Positions 34,342 through 42,938 of a stretch of 64,000 nucleotides of DNA are shown piece after piece. The DNA lies in assembly GCF_014650755.1 (NCBI RefSeq), contig NZ_BMVO01000001.1, positions 682,001-746,000 on the forward strand, in the 5' to 3' direction. The notes beneath the pieces are model-generated. The model saw nothing but the letters and a program-made list of their open reading frames with translations. It was not told the origin of the DNA and did not search any database. A program made the position numbers and the translations under genes. Positions within the stretch are counted from its first letter, which is position 1, and the number at the start of each line of letters is the position of its first letter. This DNA is from Streptomyces chryseus. GTDB lineage: Bacteria > Actinomycetota > Actinomycetes > Streptomycetales > Streptomycetaceae.

Positions 34342-34390
34342 ACCGTAAACCGGAAGAAATCCGCGGACGTCCTGACTAGCCTCCGGGATC

Positions 34391-34861
34391 ATGAATCCCG
34401 CACGCCGCGCCACCGCCGCGGACGCCGCCGAAGTGCTCCGTCTGCGCCAAGTCATGATCGACTCCGTCCACGCCGGTGAGCCGTCCACCGACTGGCACGC
34501 CCAGTCCCTTCCGACCGTACGGAAGAAACTCGCCGAGCCGGACGGGAACTTCGCCGCCTTCGTCGTCGACCACCCCGGCCGGCCCGGTGCGCTGGCCGCG
34601 CTCGCGGCCGGAACGGTCGAGTACCGCATCGGGCGCTCCGGCAATCCCCACGGCGCGCATGGATATGTCTTCAGCGTCGCCACCGACCCCGGCCACCGCC
34701 GCCGGGGCCACGCCCGCGCGTGCGTCCAGGCACTGCTCGACTGGTTCCGCGAGCGCGGCGCGGGCAGCGTCGACCTCAACGCGTCGGCCGAGGCGGAGCC
34801 GCTCTACGCCTCGCTGGGCTTCGTGCGCAAGCCCGACCCCTCCATGCGGCTCACCCTGTGA
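34391..34861 (+). CDS. GNAT family N-acetyltransferase
   Basis: 156-aa acetyltransferase. The acetyl-CoA-binding motif A is visible as VFSVATDPGHRRRGHARA (R-x-x-G-x-A at about residues 99-110), followed by LNASAEAEPLYASLGF, the usual C-terminal strand. N-terminal MNPARRATAADAAEV is the typical start of the family. Substrate unknown. ATG at 34391, 8 nt after TAGCCT (34377-34382), no Shine-Dalgarno, divergent from MerR with about 70 bp between the two starts. Confidence 0.92.
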   Translation: MNPARRATAADAAEVLRLRQVMIDSVHAGEPSTDWHAQSLPTVRKKLAEPDGNFAAFVVDHPGRPGALAALAAGTVEYRIGRSGNPHGAHGYVFSVATDPGHRRRGHARACVQALLDWFRERGAGSVDLNASAEAEPLYASLGFVRKPDPSMRLTL

Positions 34862-34880
34862 AGCCCTTACGCTCGTACGC

Positions 34881-35702
34881 ATGCAGAGCCTGGCGTCGCT
34901 GATCGAGAACTGGCCGGTACCCACCGCGGCGGCCGCCGTCGTGCGCGCGGACGGCGCCGTCCTCGGGTCGTACGGCCCGACCGGCCACCGCTTCCCGCTG
35001 GCGTCGGTCACCAAGCCGCTCGCCGCGTACGCCGCGCTCGTCGCGTACGAGGAGGGGGCCGTCGAGCTCGACGAGCCGGCCGGCCCCGAGGGGTCCACGG
35101 TCCGCCACCTCCTCGCCCACACCAGCGGTCTGGCCTTCGACGAGCACCGTGTGATGGCCCCGCCCGGTGAGCGCAGGCTCTACTCGAACGCGGGCTTCGA
35201 GGTGCTCGGCGACCACATCGCGAAGGCGACGGACATCCCCTTCGCCGACTACCTGCGCCAGGCGGTGCTCGAACCGCTGGGCATGGCGGCCACCTCGCTG
35301 GACGGCTCGCCCGCCAAGGACGGCGTCTCGACCGTCGACGACCTGGTGCGTTTCGCCGCCGAGCTCCAGGCCCCGCGCCTGCTGGACGCCCGCACGGTCG
35401 CCGAGGCGACGGCCGTGGTCCACCCCGGGCTGAAGGGCGTCCTGCCGGGCTACGGCCACCAGAACCCCAACGACTGGGGCCTGGGCTTCGAGATCCGCGA
35501 CTCCAAGTCCCCGCACTGGACGGGCGGTTCGTCCTCGCCGCGCACGTTCGGGCACTTCGGCCAGTCCGGTACGTTCCTGTGGGTCGACCCGGACGCGGGC
35601 CTCGCCTGCGTCGCGCTGACGGACCGCGCGTTCGGCCCGTGGGCCGTCGAGGTGTGGCCGCCGTTCACGGACGCGGTACTGGCCGGATTCGCCGCCCGCT
35701 AG
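34881..35702 (+). CDS. Serine hydrolase, beta-lactamase/class C-like, cytoplasmic
   Basis: 273-aa penicillin-binding-like hydrolase. The SxxK motif is SVTK (Ser42, Lys45), the YxN motif is YSN (101-103), and a HxG-type third motif appears as FGHFGQSGTF. No signal peptide is seen, so it is probably cytoplasmic and may be an esterase or peptidase rather than a cell-wall enzyme. ATG at 34881 lies 7 nt after TACGCT (34868-34873). The gene follows the GNAT gene by 19 bp. Confidence 0.92.
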   Translation: MQSLASLIENWPVPTAAAAVVRADGAVLGSYGPTGHRFPLASVTKPLAAYAALVAYEEGAVELDEPAGPEGSTVRHLLAHTSGLAFDEHRVMAPPGERRLYSNAGFEVLGDHIAKATDIPFADYLRQAVLEPLGMAATSLDGSPAKDGVSTVDDLVRFAAELQAPRLLDARTVAEATAVVHPGLKGVLPGYGHQNPNDWGLGFEIRDSKSPHWTGGSSSPRTFGHFGQSGTFLWVDPDAGLACVALTDRAFGPWAVEVWPPFTDAVLAGFAAR

Positions 35703-35875
35703 GTTCCGCCGCCCCGCGCGGACACGTTGCCACGGGCCGCGCGCTCGTGGGCGGGGGTCGGGGGTGGCTCCGAACGAGTGGACTCGCCGGACCGCGTACC
35801 GGACGAGGACTTCCACCGGGGGACCGGGTGGTGATGTTTGCCGTCCGAGCCCCTGACCTGGAAGAGGCGCCCTCC

Positions 35876-37078
35876 ATGCGACGTACCCCCCACCGCCGTC
35901 TGTTCGCCGCAGGGCTCCTCGTGGCGTGCGTGCTGGCCCCCCTGGCGGCGACTCCCGCCACGGCCGTCCACGCGCCGGGCATCGACCGGCACGAACAGGA
36001 CACGTACCCGCCGGGCGGTCTCGGTCCCGAGCTGAACGCCCGGCTGGACCAGACCATCGAGCACGTCCGCCGGCAGGCCCGCATCCCCGGCGTCGTCGTC
36101 GGAGTGTGGATGCCGGGCAAGGGGAGCTACGTCCGCGCGACGGGGGTCGCCGACACCGCCACCGGCCGGCCGATGACCACCGACCTCTACTCGCGGATCG
36201 GCAGCGAGACGAAGACGTTCACCGTCACCGCGCTGCTCAAGCTCGTCGACGACGGCCGGATCCGGCTGGACGACCCGATCTCCCGTTACATCGACGGCGT
36301 GCCCAACGGCCGCCGGATCACCCTGCGCCACCTCGCCGAGATGCGCAGCGGCCTGTTCCCGTACACCGCGGACCCGGAGTTCGCGCGCGAACTGGAGGGC
36401 GACCCGAGCCGCTCGTGGGAGCCGAGGGAGCTGCTCGCGTACGGCTACAAGCACCGGAACACCTTCGCGCCGGGCACGAAGTTCCAGTACTCCAACAGCA
36501 ACCTCATCCTGCTCGGGCTGGTGATCGAGAAGGTCAGCGGCCGGCGGTTCGGCGACTTCCTGCAGCAGCGGGTGCTCGACCCGGCCCGCCTGCACCACAC
36601 GCTGCTCCCGAAGGGCGCCGAGTTCCCCGAGCCGCACGCGCGCGGCTACACCGACCAGACGCTGAGCGGCGAGTTGGCGGACGCCACGCACTGGAACCCC
36701 AGCTGGGGCTGGTCCGCCGGGGCGATGATCTCAAACCTGCACGACCTGCGCCGCTGGGCCAGGATCGTCGCCACTGGGACGCTGCTCAGCCCCCAGACCC
36801 AGCGGGAGCGGCTCAAGACGCTGCCGACCGGCTTCCCCGGTACGACGTACGGCCTCGGCATCCTGAAGACCGGCGGATGGATCGGGCACAACGGCTCCCT
36901 GCCGGGCTACGAGAGCGTGACCGTCTATCTCCCGTCGCAGAAGGCCACCTTGGTGCTGATGCTGAACACCGACGCCCTGCACGAGGGCCAGGAGCCGTCC
37001 ACGCTGCTCGCCCGGGCGATCACCGAGATCGTCACCCCGGACAACGTCTACGACCGCCCGGTCCCCGGGCGGTCGTAG
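35876..37078 (+). CDS. Secreted D-alanyl-D-alanine carboxypeptidase-like serine hydrolase
   Basis: 400-aa exported enzyme of the class C beta-lactamase/DD-peptidase (R61-like) family. Residues 1-30 are a signal peptide ending near ATA. Motifs: SxxK as SETK (Ser110, Lys113), YxN as YSN near residue 204, and HxG as GHNGSLPG. It probably trims peptidoglycan stem peptides outside the membrane. The ATG at 35876 has GAAGAGG upstream. A perfect 14-bp hairpin overlaps the last codons and stop, and serves as terminator. Confidence 0.93.
   Translation: MRRTPHRRLFAAGLLVACVLAPLAATPATAVHAPGIDRHEQDTYPPGGLGPELNARLDQTIEHVRRQARIPGVVVGVWMPGKGSYVRATGVADTATGRPMTTDLYSRIGSETKTFTVTALLKLVDDGRIRLDDPISRYIDGVPNGRRITLRHLAEMRSGLFPYTADPEFARELEGDPSRSWEPRELLAYGYKHRNTFAPGTKFQYSNSNLILLGLVIEKVSGRRFGDFLQQRVLDPARLHHTLLPKGAEFPEPHARGYTDQTLSGELADATHWNPSWGWSAGAMISNLHDLRRWARIVATGTLLSPQTQRERLKTLPTGFPGTTYGLGILKTGGWIGHNGSLPGYESVTVYLPSQKATLVLMLNTDALHEGQEPSTLLARAITEIVTPDNVYDRPVPGRS
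37048..37078 (+). terminator. Hairpin terminator overlapping the stop codon of the DD-peptidase gene
   Basis: 14-bp perfect arms CTACGACCGCCCGG (37048-37061) and CCGGGCGGTCGTAG (37065-37078) with loop TCC. The right arm contains the TAG stop codon, so the terminator is part of the coding sequence. Confidence 0.85.
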
Positions 37079-37090
37079 ACGCGAGGGGGC

Positions 37091-37636
37091 CTAGGCGCAC
37101 GCGGTGGCCGGCAGCGAGCCGGCGCTTCCCGTGAGGACCACCTTCACCAGGCCCTCGGGGTCCTCGGCGTGCGCCGCGGTGCAGACCAGCTGCCGGACGG
37201 CGGCCGCGTCGAGGGAACGCACGGCGAACCCGGTCGTGACGCGGACCGCCTCCCGCGCACCCGCCGGGCGGCCCGCCTTCTCCCCCGGCCGGCTGTCCTC
37301 CCGCGCCGCAGGTCTCACCTCGACCGTCTTGTTCCCGTCGGGCAGCCGGGTCCTGATCCCGGCCGCCCGCTCCTCTTCGGTGGGACCGTTCAGCAGCGCG
37401 TCGAGCGTCCTGGCGGTCGACACCGGGCCCATCGCCGGGTCGGCGTACCTGGCCACCGGGATCGACGAGCCGTCCGGTCCGGTGAAGAAGAGCAGCACGC
37501 GCTCGTCATGGTCGGGGGCGACGGGAACGACGGCCGGGCCGCCCGCCTCGACCACTTCGCTGGCCTGGACCCCGCACCCGGCGAGCAGCAGCAGCGACGC
37601 CGAGGCCCCTGCCGCGGCGGCGCGTATCCGCCTCAC
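37091..37636 (-). CDS. GerMN domain lipoprotein linked to two-component system
   Basis: 181-aa lipoprotein with lipobox LLLLAGC (lipid-bearing Cys21). The mature part carries a GerMN-like fold (LLFFTGPDGSSIPVARYADP, ARTLDALLNGPTEEERAAGI), a domain found in LpqB and spore germination proteins. It is the third gene of an operon with an OmpR-type regulator and a kinase, overlapping the kinase by 4 bp (GTGA). LpqB in MtrAB systems modulates its kinase from outside, so a similar sensory role is likely here (inference). Confidence 0.87.
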   Translation of the reverse strand: MRRIRAAAAGASASLLLLAGCGVQASEVVEAGGPAVVPVAPDHDERVLLFFTGPDGSSIPVARYADPAMGPVSTARTLDALLNGPTEEERAAGIRTRLPDGNKTVEVRPAAREDSRPGEKAGRPAGAREAVRVTTGFAVRSLDAAAVRQLVCTAAHAEDPEGLVKVVLTGSAGSLPATACA

Positions 37637-39150
37637 GCGGTCACCTCGCTCGTGGTGAGGGGTATCTCGACGACGAACACGGCGCCGCCGTCGGGGCCGT
37701 TCGCGGCCCGGACCGTACCCCCGTGCAGCCGTACGTTCTCCAGGGTGATGGCGAGTCCCAGGCCGCTGCCCTCCGAGCGGGTACGAGCCTGGTCCGCCTT
37801 GTAGAAGCGGTCGAAGACGTGCGGCAGCACGTCCGCCGGGATGCCGGGGCCCCGGTCGGCCACCTCGGTGACCAGCCAGTGCGTGCTCCCGTCGCCCGGT
37901 GTGTCCGGCGTGCCGTCCGCCGCCCCCTCGGCTGCCCGCGGGGCCGGCGGGCGGGTCTCGGTGCGCAGCGCGACCGTGACGGGCGGCCGGCCGTGCCGCA
38001 GGGCGTTGCCGACGAGGTTGGCGATCACGACGTCGAAGCGCCGAGGGTCGAGCCGGGCGCGGATGCCGTCGGGCAGGTCGAGGACGATCCGCGCGGGGTC
38101 GGTCCAGTGCCGGCTCTGGAGGGTCCTGCGGATGGTCTCGGCCGCGTCGACCTCGTCGGTGTTCAGCTCGGCCGCGCGGGCGTCGAAGCGGGAGATCTCC
38201 ATCAGGTCCTCGACCAGTACGGCGAGTTTGTCCGTCTCGCTGCTGATCAGCCGGACGGCCGCGGCCGTGTCCGGGTCCAGGCCGGCCGCGTCCTCGTCGA
38301 GCAGTTCGGTGACGGCGAGCATCCCGGCGAGCGGGGTGCGCAGTTCGTGCGAGACGTCGGAGGCGAAGCGGCGGGCGCGGGCCTCGGCGCGCTGCAGTTC
38401 GTCCACGGAGCGTTCGAGCGCCGCGGTGGACTCGTTGAACGTGCGGGCGAGTTCGGAGAGTTCCCCACCGCCCTTGACGGGGATACGGGTGTCCAGCCTG
38501 CCCCGCCCGAGGCTGCGGGCCGCCTGCCGCAGGTCGCGGACCGGGCGCAGCACACTGCGGGCGGCGAGGAGGGCGGGCACCAGGGCGATCGCGAGCGCCG
38601 GCAGCGCGCCGTCCCGGGCGGCGACGACCATGGCGTCGACGTTGGCCTGTTCGTCGGTCAGCCGCATGACGGCGTAGAAGGTGAGACCGGTGGGCCGTTC
38701 CGTCTGTCCTCCGGTGCCCGTCTGGGCGGTCTTGAAGACGACCGGCATGACCATGGTCAGGTAGGGCTCGCCGTTCTTGACGACCCGCTGGAAGCTGCCG
38801 TGCGGGGTGGCCCGGGCCTGGCGGCGCAGCGCGGGCGTGATGACGGTGGAGGTGGGGTTGGTGCCGGAGGAGAGCCGGACCGACCCGTACTCGACGTACA
38901 CCCACCAGTTGCGGGGCTTGCCCTGCCGGGCGAGCCCGCGGACCATTCCCTGCATCTGCTCGTTGTTGGGCGGCAGGTTGACGTGGAGTTCCTGGATCTG
39001 GTCGCGGAAGGACGAGACGGCCGTGTCCTGCGCCTGTTCCAGGATGGCGTTGCGCGCCTCGCGGTAGGTGAGGGCGGCGGTGGTGCCGCAGCCCACGGCG
39101 GCGACGAGCAGGAAGGCGAGGACGAGCCGCGTGCGCAGCCCGGAGACCAT
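37633..39150 (-). CDS. Sensor histidine kinase (HAMP, HisKA, HATPase)
   Basis: 505-aa membrane kinase: N-terminal helix (about 8-28), extracytoplasmic domain of about 150 aa, second helix (about 182-200), HAMP domain (about 200-252), HisKA with SDVSHELRTPLAGM (His268), and an ATPase domain with N box NLVGNALRHG, G1 DRGPGIPADV and G2 GSGLGLAI. Overlaps the response regulator stop (ATGA) and the downstream lipoprotein start (GTGA). It pairs with the OmpR-type regulator at 39150-39833. The presence of a lipoprotein and of envelope genes around suggests sensing of cell-wall state. Confidence 0.96.
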   Translation of the reverse strand: MVSGLRTRLVLAFLLVAAVGCGTTAALTYREARNAILEQAQDTAVSSFRDQIQELHVNLPPNNEQMQGMVRGLARQGKPRNWWVYVEYGSVRLSSGTNPTSTVITPALRRQARATPHGSFQRVVKNGEPYLTMVMPVVFKTAQTGTGGQTERPTGLTFYAVMRLTDEQANVDAMVVAARDGALPALAIALVPALLAARSVLRPVRDLRQAARSLGRGRLDTRIPVKGGGELSELARTFNESTAALERSVDELQRAEARARRFASDVSHELRTPLAGMLAVTELLDEDAAGLDPDTAAAVRLISSETDKLAVLVEDLMEISRFDARAAELNTDEVDAAETIRRTLQSRHWTDPARIVLDLPDGIRARLDPRRFDVVIANLVGNALRHGRPPVTVALRTETRPPAPRAAEGAADGTPDTPGDGSTHWLVTEVADRGPGIPADVLPHVFDRFYKADQARTRSEGSGLGLAITLENVRLHGGTVRAANGPDGGAVFVVEIPLTTSEVTA

Positions 39151-39833
39151 CACAGGGGCCCGAAGCGGTAGCCGAAGCCGCGCAGGGTCTGGATGTAGCG
39201 GGGGCTGCCCGGAACGTCCTCGATCTTGTTGCGCAGCCGCCGGACGCACGCGTCGACGAGCCTCGCGTCGCCGTGGTAGCTGTGCTCCCAGACGTGTTCC
39301 AGCAACTGCTGCCGGCTGAAGACCTGTTCCGGGGCGGCGCACAGGTGCAGCAGGAGCTTCAGTTCCGAGGGGGCGAGGGAGACGCGCTCGCCGGACTTGG
39401 CGACGGTGAGCCCGGCCCGGTCGACGGCGAGCTCGCCGTGGAACTCGACGGCGGGCCGCCCGCCGCCGGGCTCCTCGATGCGGCGCAGCACGGCCCGGAT
39501 GCGGGCCTCGATGACCTCCGTACGGGCCGGCTTGACGATGTAGTCGTCGGCGCCCGCCTCCAGGCCGATGACGACGTCGAAGTCGTCGCCGCGGGCGGTG
39601 AGCATGATGATCGGCAACTGGCTGCTCTCGCGCACCCGTCGGCAGACCTGGACGCCGTTCATGCCCGGCAGCATCAGGTCCAGGAGCAGCAGGTCGGGGC
39701 GGAACTCGGCGAGGGCGGCGAGCCCGGCCTCCCCGGTGGCGGCGGTCCGCACGTCGTGGCCGCGGCGGCGCAGACCCAGCTCGACCCCTTCGCGCACGGA
39801 GGGGTCGTCTTCGATCAGGAGCACGCGTGGCAT
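39150..39833 (-). CDS. Response regulator, OmpR/PhoB type (AfsQ1/CseB-like)
   Basis: 227-aa regulator. Receiver: Glu8-Asp9-Asp10, phospho-acceptor Asp52 in LLLDLMLPGMNG, and the conserved Lys in YIVKPAR. C-terminal winged helix with ARLVDACVRRLRNKIEDVPG and TLRGFGYRFG. The wording of the C terminus is close to AfsQ1 of Streptomyces coelicolor, but the operon content (GerMN lipoprotein) differs, so I do not assign the name. The ATG at 39833 is 6 nt after a GATACT -10-like box without Shine-Dalgarno. First gene of the three-gene operon. Confidence 0.95.
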   Translation of the reverse strand: MPRVLLIEDDPSVREGVELGLRRRGHDVRTAATGEAGLAALAEFRPDLLLLDLMLPGMNGVQVCRRVRESSQLPIIMLTARGDDFDVVIGLEAGADDYIVKPARTEVIEARIRAVLRRIEEPGGGRPAVEFHGELAVDRAGLTVAKSGERVSLAPSELKLLLHLCAAPEQVFSRQQLLEHVWEHSYHGDARLVDACVRRLRNKIEDVPGSPRYIQTLRGFGYRFGPL

Positions 39834-39909
39834 CTGTGGAGTATCCCAAGGGGTGTGGGCCGGGTGTACGTCGCTTTCCTCGCGGGCGATGGCCTCGCGG
39901 TCGCCGTCC

Positions 39910-41541
39910 TCATCGCCGCAGCCGCCGTACCGCTCCCGTCAGCAGGGCGTCGACCTCGGTCAGGCGCAGCGGCTTGGCGAGGACGGCGAACACCGCGAGG
40001 ATCGCGGCCGCTCCCGCCGCCGTCGCCGCCGGGGCACCGGCTCCGGCCGCCCAGCCGGCGGCGAGGTGGCCGAGGGCCGCGGCGGGCACGGCGGCGGCCA
40101 GCAGCCGGGCGTGTGCGGCCAGGGAGGGGGAGCGTCCCGCCGTCCGGTCCGGGGGCAGGCGCCGGTGCAGGGTGTACGCCGTGAGGGCCCAGCCCGCGCA
40201 CAGGGCGAGCGAGTACGCCCCGGCCATGCCCGTGACCGCCCAGCGCGCCGGCAGCAGGAGGTACGCGGCTGTGGACAGGCCCGCGTTGAGTCCGGCGATC
40301 GCCAGGTTGAGGAGGAAGGGGGTGCGGGTGTCGCGCAGGGCGTAGAAGGCGCGGGAGAGGACGTACTGGCCCGAGAAGGCGACCAGGCCCGGCGCGAACG
40401 CCATGAGGATGCCGGACATCGCCGCGATGTCGTCGGCGCCGGTCCTGCCGTACTGGAAGACGAGCGCCATCAGCGGCTGGGCCAGCGCGAGCAGCGCGCA
40501 GGCCGCCGGGACGACGGCGGCGGCGCTGCTGCGCAGCGCGTACGAGACGTCGCGGCGTACGGCCGTCCCGTCGCCGTCGGCCGCCGCCCCGCTCATCCGG
40601 GGCATCAGGGCGGTGACGAGCGAGACGGTCACGATGCCGTGCGGCACGGCCCACAGGAGGTAGGCGTTGTTGTAAGCGCTGAAGCCGACGCCGCCGCCGA
40701 TGCCCTGGGCCAGCGCCCGCTCTCCGGCCGACGTGGCCAGCCGGGTCACCACCCAGTACGCGGCCTGGTTGGTGAGGACCAGCATCACCAGCCAGCCGGC
40801 CGCGCGCATCGGCCTGGTCAGTCCGCTGCCCCGCCAGTCGAACCGGGGCCGCCAGCGGAACCGGGCCGCGCGCAGCACGGGCAGGAGGGCCAGCGCCTGG
40901 ACGGCGATGCCGGCGGTGGTGCCCCAGCCGAGCCAGGCCGTGCGGGCCGGCGACAGGGGGCCGTCGGACGTGCCGGCGAGCCCGAGGTAGAGCCCGAACA
41001 CCGTTATGACCACGACGTTGTTGAGGACCGGCGTCCACATCATCGCGCCGAACCGGCCGCGTGCGTTGAGGACCTGGCCGAGCAGGGTGAACAGGCCGAG
41101 GAAGAAGATCTGCGGCAGGCAGTAGCGGGCGAAGGCGACCGTCATGCCTTCCTGCGCGCCGGAGTAGTCGGTGTACGCGCCGACGATGGCGGGCGCCGCG
41201 AGGACCGCGCCCGCGGTGATCGCCAGCAGCGCCACGACGCAGGCGGTGAGCAGCCGGTCGGTGTACGCGGCTCCGCCGTCCTCGTGCTCCTTGGCGGCCT
41301 TGACCAGCTCGGGCACGAAGACGGCGTTGAGGGCGCCGCCGAGCAGCAGCATGTAGACGATGGTCGGCACGGTGTTGCCGACCGCGTATCCGTCGGCGGT
41401 CACGCCGACGCCGAGCGCCGCCGCGACGACGGCGGACCGTACGAACCCGGTGGCGCGCGAGACGACGGACCCGGCCGCCATGAGCGCGCCGCTGCGCAGT
41501 ACGGACGGCGGTTTCGGCGCGGCGAGCGACGTGGTGCTCAT
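39910..41541 (-). CDS. MurJ-like lipid II flippase (MVIN family)
   Basis: 543-aa integral membrane protein with about 14 hydrophobic helices. Family signatures: SVVSRATGFVRSAVVAAALG in helix 1 region, ALNAVFVPELVKAAKE, and FYALRDTRTPFLLNL. MurJ exports lipid II for peptidoglycan assembly. It is shorter than the usual actinobacterial MurJ that carries a C-terminal kinase-like extension, so it is perhaps a second, cluster-specific flippase. Start overlaps the stop of the FemX-like gene (ATGA), indicating an operon devoted to cell-wall precursor modification and export. Confidence 0.92.
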   Translation of the reverse strand: MSTTSLAAPKPPSVLRSGALMAAGSVVSRATGFVRSAVVAAALGVGVTADGYAVGNTVPTIVYMLLLGGALNAVFVPELVKAAKEHEDGGAAYTDRLLTACVVALLAITAGAVLAAPAIVGAYTDYSGAQEGMTVAFARYCLPQIFFLGLFTLLGQVLNARGRFGAMMWTPVLNNVVVITVFGLYLGLAGTSDGPLSPARTAWLGWGTTAGIAVQALALLPVLRAARFRWRPRFDWRGSGLTRPMRAAGWLVMLVLTNQAAYWVVTRLATSAGERALAQGIGGGVGFSAYNNAYLLWAVPHGIVTVSLVTALMPRMSGAAADGDGTAVRRDVSYALRSSAAAVVPAACALLALAQPLMALVFQYGRTGADDIAAMSGILMAFAPGLVAFSGQYVLSRAFYALRDTRTPFLLNLAIAGLNAGLSTAAYLLLPARWAVTGMAGAYSLALCAGWALTAYTLHRRLPPDRTAGRSPSLAAHARLLAAAVPAAALGHLAAGWAAGAGAPAATAAGAAAILAVFAVLAKPLRLTEVDALLTGAVRRLRR

Positions 41542-42740
41542 CGGCGGGCCAGATATGCCTGGAACGCGCGGTACAGCGTGTGATTGGTCGTGCCTGCCAT
41601 CGGCGTTTCCCACTCCCCCAGCGTTTCGACGACCTGTCCGCCCGTGCCGAGTTTCCAGCGCAGCAGACCGTGTCCGCGGTCGTCGGGATCGAGGGTGGAG
41701 GGTACCCCGCGCATGTCGTAGACGTCGGCGCCGCCTGCGTGGGCGTCGCGCAGCATGCGCCACTGCAGGGCGTTGGAGGGGCGGACCTCACGCCGGTGGT
41801 CGGCGGAGGCGCCCGTCTGGTACCAGACCCGGCGGCCCACCGTGAGCATGGTGTGGGCGGCGAGCGTCTCGCCGTCGTGGCGTGCGAGGTAGAGCTTCAT
41901 CCGGCCCGGCTCCTCGGCGTTGAGGACCTCGTACTGGCGCTCGTAGTACGCCAGGGAGCGGCCGAGCCGGAATCCGTCGCGCCGCTCGGTGATCCGCAGC
42001 AGCCGGTAGAACTCGGGGAGGTCGGCCGCTCCGCCGACCGACACCTCGACGCCGGACTTCTCGGCCCGGCGCACGTTGCGGCGCCACTCCTGGTTGAGCC
42101 CGTTCCACAGGTCGTCGGTGGTGCGCCCGGCGAGCGGGACCTGGAAGACGAGGCGCGGCTGCGCGTCGCCGTCGCCGGCCGGGCCGTCGCCCCCGCAGCG
42201 CCGCCAGCCGCGTGAGCGCAGCCGCTCGGACACGGCGGTGCCCAACGGGTCGACCTCGCAGGCGAGGACGTCGTCGACCCGCCGGCCACGGCCGGTGAGC
42301 TGCTTGAGCCGGGGTGCGTTCCAGCGCCGGTAGGCGGGCGCGGGACCGATGCGTACGGCGAAGACACCCGCCTCCCGCAGATGCCTCAGCAGCGGAGTCA
42401 GCCAGCCGTCGATGTCGGGATCGGCCCAGTCGGCGTACGGTCCCTCGGGCAGGTACGCGAAGTACTTCCGGGTGCCGGGGAACTGGCGCAGCAGCACCAG
42501 GGCCGCCCCGGTCAGCCCCTCGGCGCCGGGAGGGCCGGAGCCCTCCGGCGCGGGTCCCCAGCCGATCAGCCGGGCCTGCCACCCCTCCTTCACAGCGGCC
42601 CAGGAGGGGCACTGGAGAAAGCTGGGACCCGACGGCCCGGCCGCCCGGGACGCCAGGAACGCGCGGTACGTCTCGGCGGTGACGGGCCCGAGCCACGTCT
42701 CCCGGCTGCGGGTGGCCGCCGTAACGAGCAGAGCTGACAC
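41538..42740 (-). CDS. FemX/FemAB-like peptidoglycan bridge aminoacyltransferase
   Basis: 400-aa GNAT-fold enzyme of the Fem family, which attaches amino acids from aminoacyl-tRNA to the lysine or diaminopimelate side chain of peptidoglycan precursors. Readable features: KYFAYLPEGPYADW, the motif GLNQEWRRNVRRAEKSGVEV and, in the second GNAT half, YQTGASADHRREVRPSNALQ and DMRGV. The GTG at 42740 has GGAGG 8 nt upstream. First gene of the pair with MurJ; together with the L,D-transpeptidase divergent from it, this suggests local remodelling of cell-wall cross-links. Confidence 0.9.
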   Translation of the reverse strand: MSALLVTAATRSRETWLGPVTAETYRAFLASRAAGPSGPSFLQCPSWAAVKEGWQARLIGWGPAPEGSGPPGAEGLTGAALVLLRQFPGTRKYFAYLPEGPYADWADPDIDGWLTPLLRHLREAGVFAVRIGPAPAYRRWNAPRLKQLTGRGRRVDDVLACEVDPLGTAVSERLRSRGWRRCGGDGPAGDGDAQPRLVFQVPLAGRTTDDLWNGLNQEWRRNVRRAEKSGVEVSVGGAADLPEFYRLLRITERRDGFRLGRSLAYYERQYEVLNAEEPGRMKLYLARHDGETLAAHTMLTVGRRVWYQTGASADHRREVRPSNALQWRMLRDAHAGGADVYDMRGVPSTLDPDDRGHGLLRWKLGTGGQVVETLGEWETPMAGTTNHTLYRAFQAYLARR

Positions 42741-42938
42741 AGCGTGAGCCTCCGTTCTCCGCCCCTCGTCGGTGGGGGCGGAAAGGAGATTCACAGCCGT
42801 CCATGACCGCGTCGCGCGACGAATGTGACCGGACGGCGACGGTTTCTCTGCAGCCGCTGTCACATGGCCGCCGAGCCGGCTTCCCGGTGCTTCGCGCGGC
42901 CTACAGTCCGGTCATCCCACCCCTTTCTGGAGGCTTCC

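Noticed and set aside
39150..39833. Naming the response regulator AfsQ1 or CseB
   Set aside because: Sequence wording resembles AfsQ1, but the operon content (GerMN lipoprotein and no sigma factor gene) fits neither system well enough.
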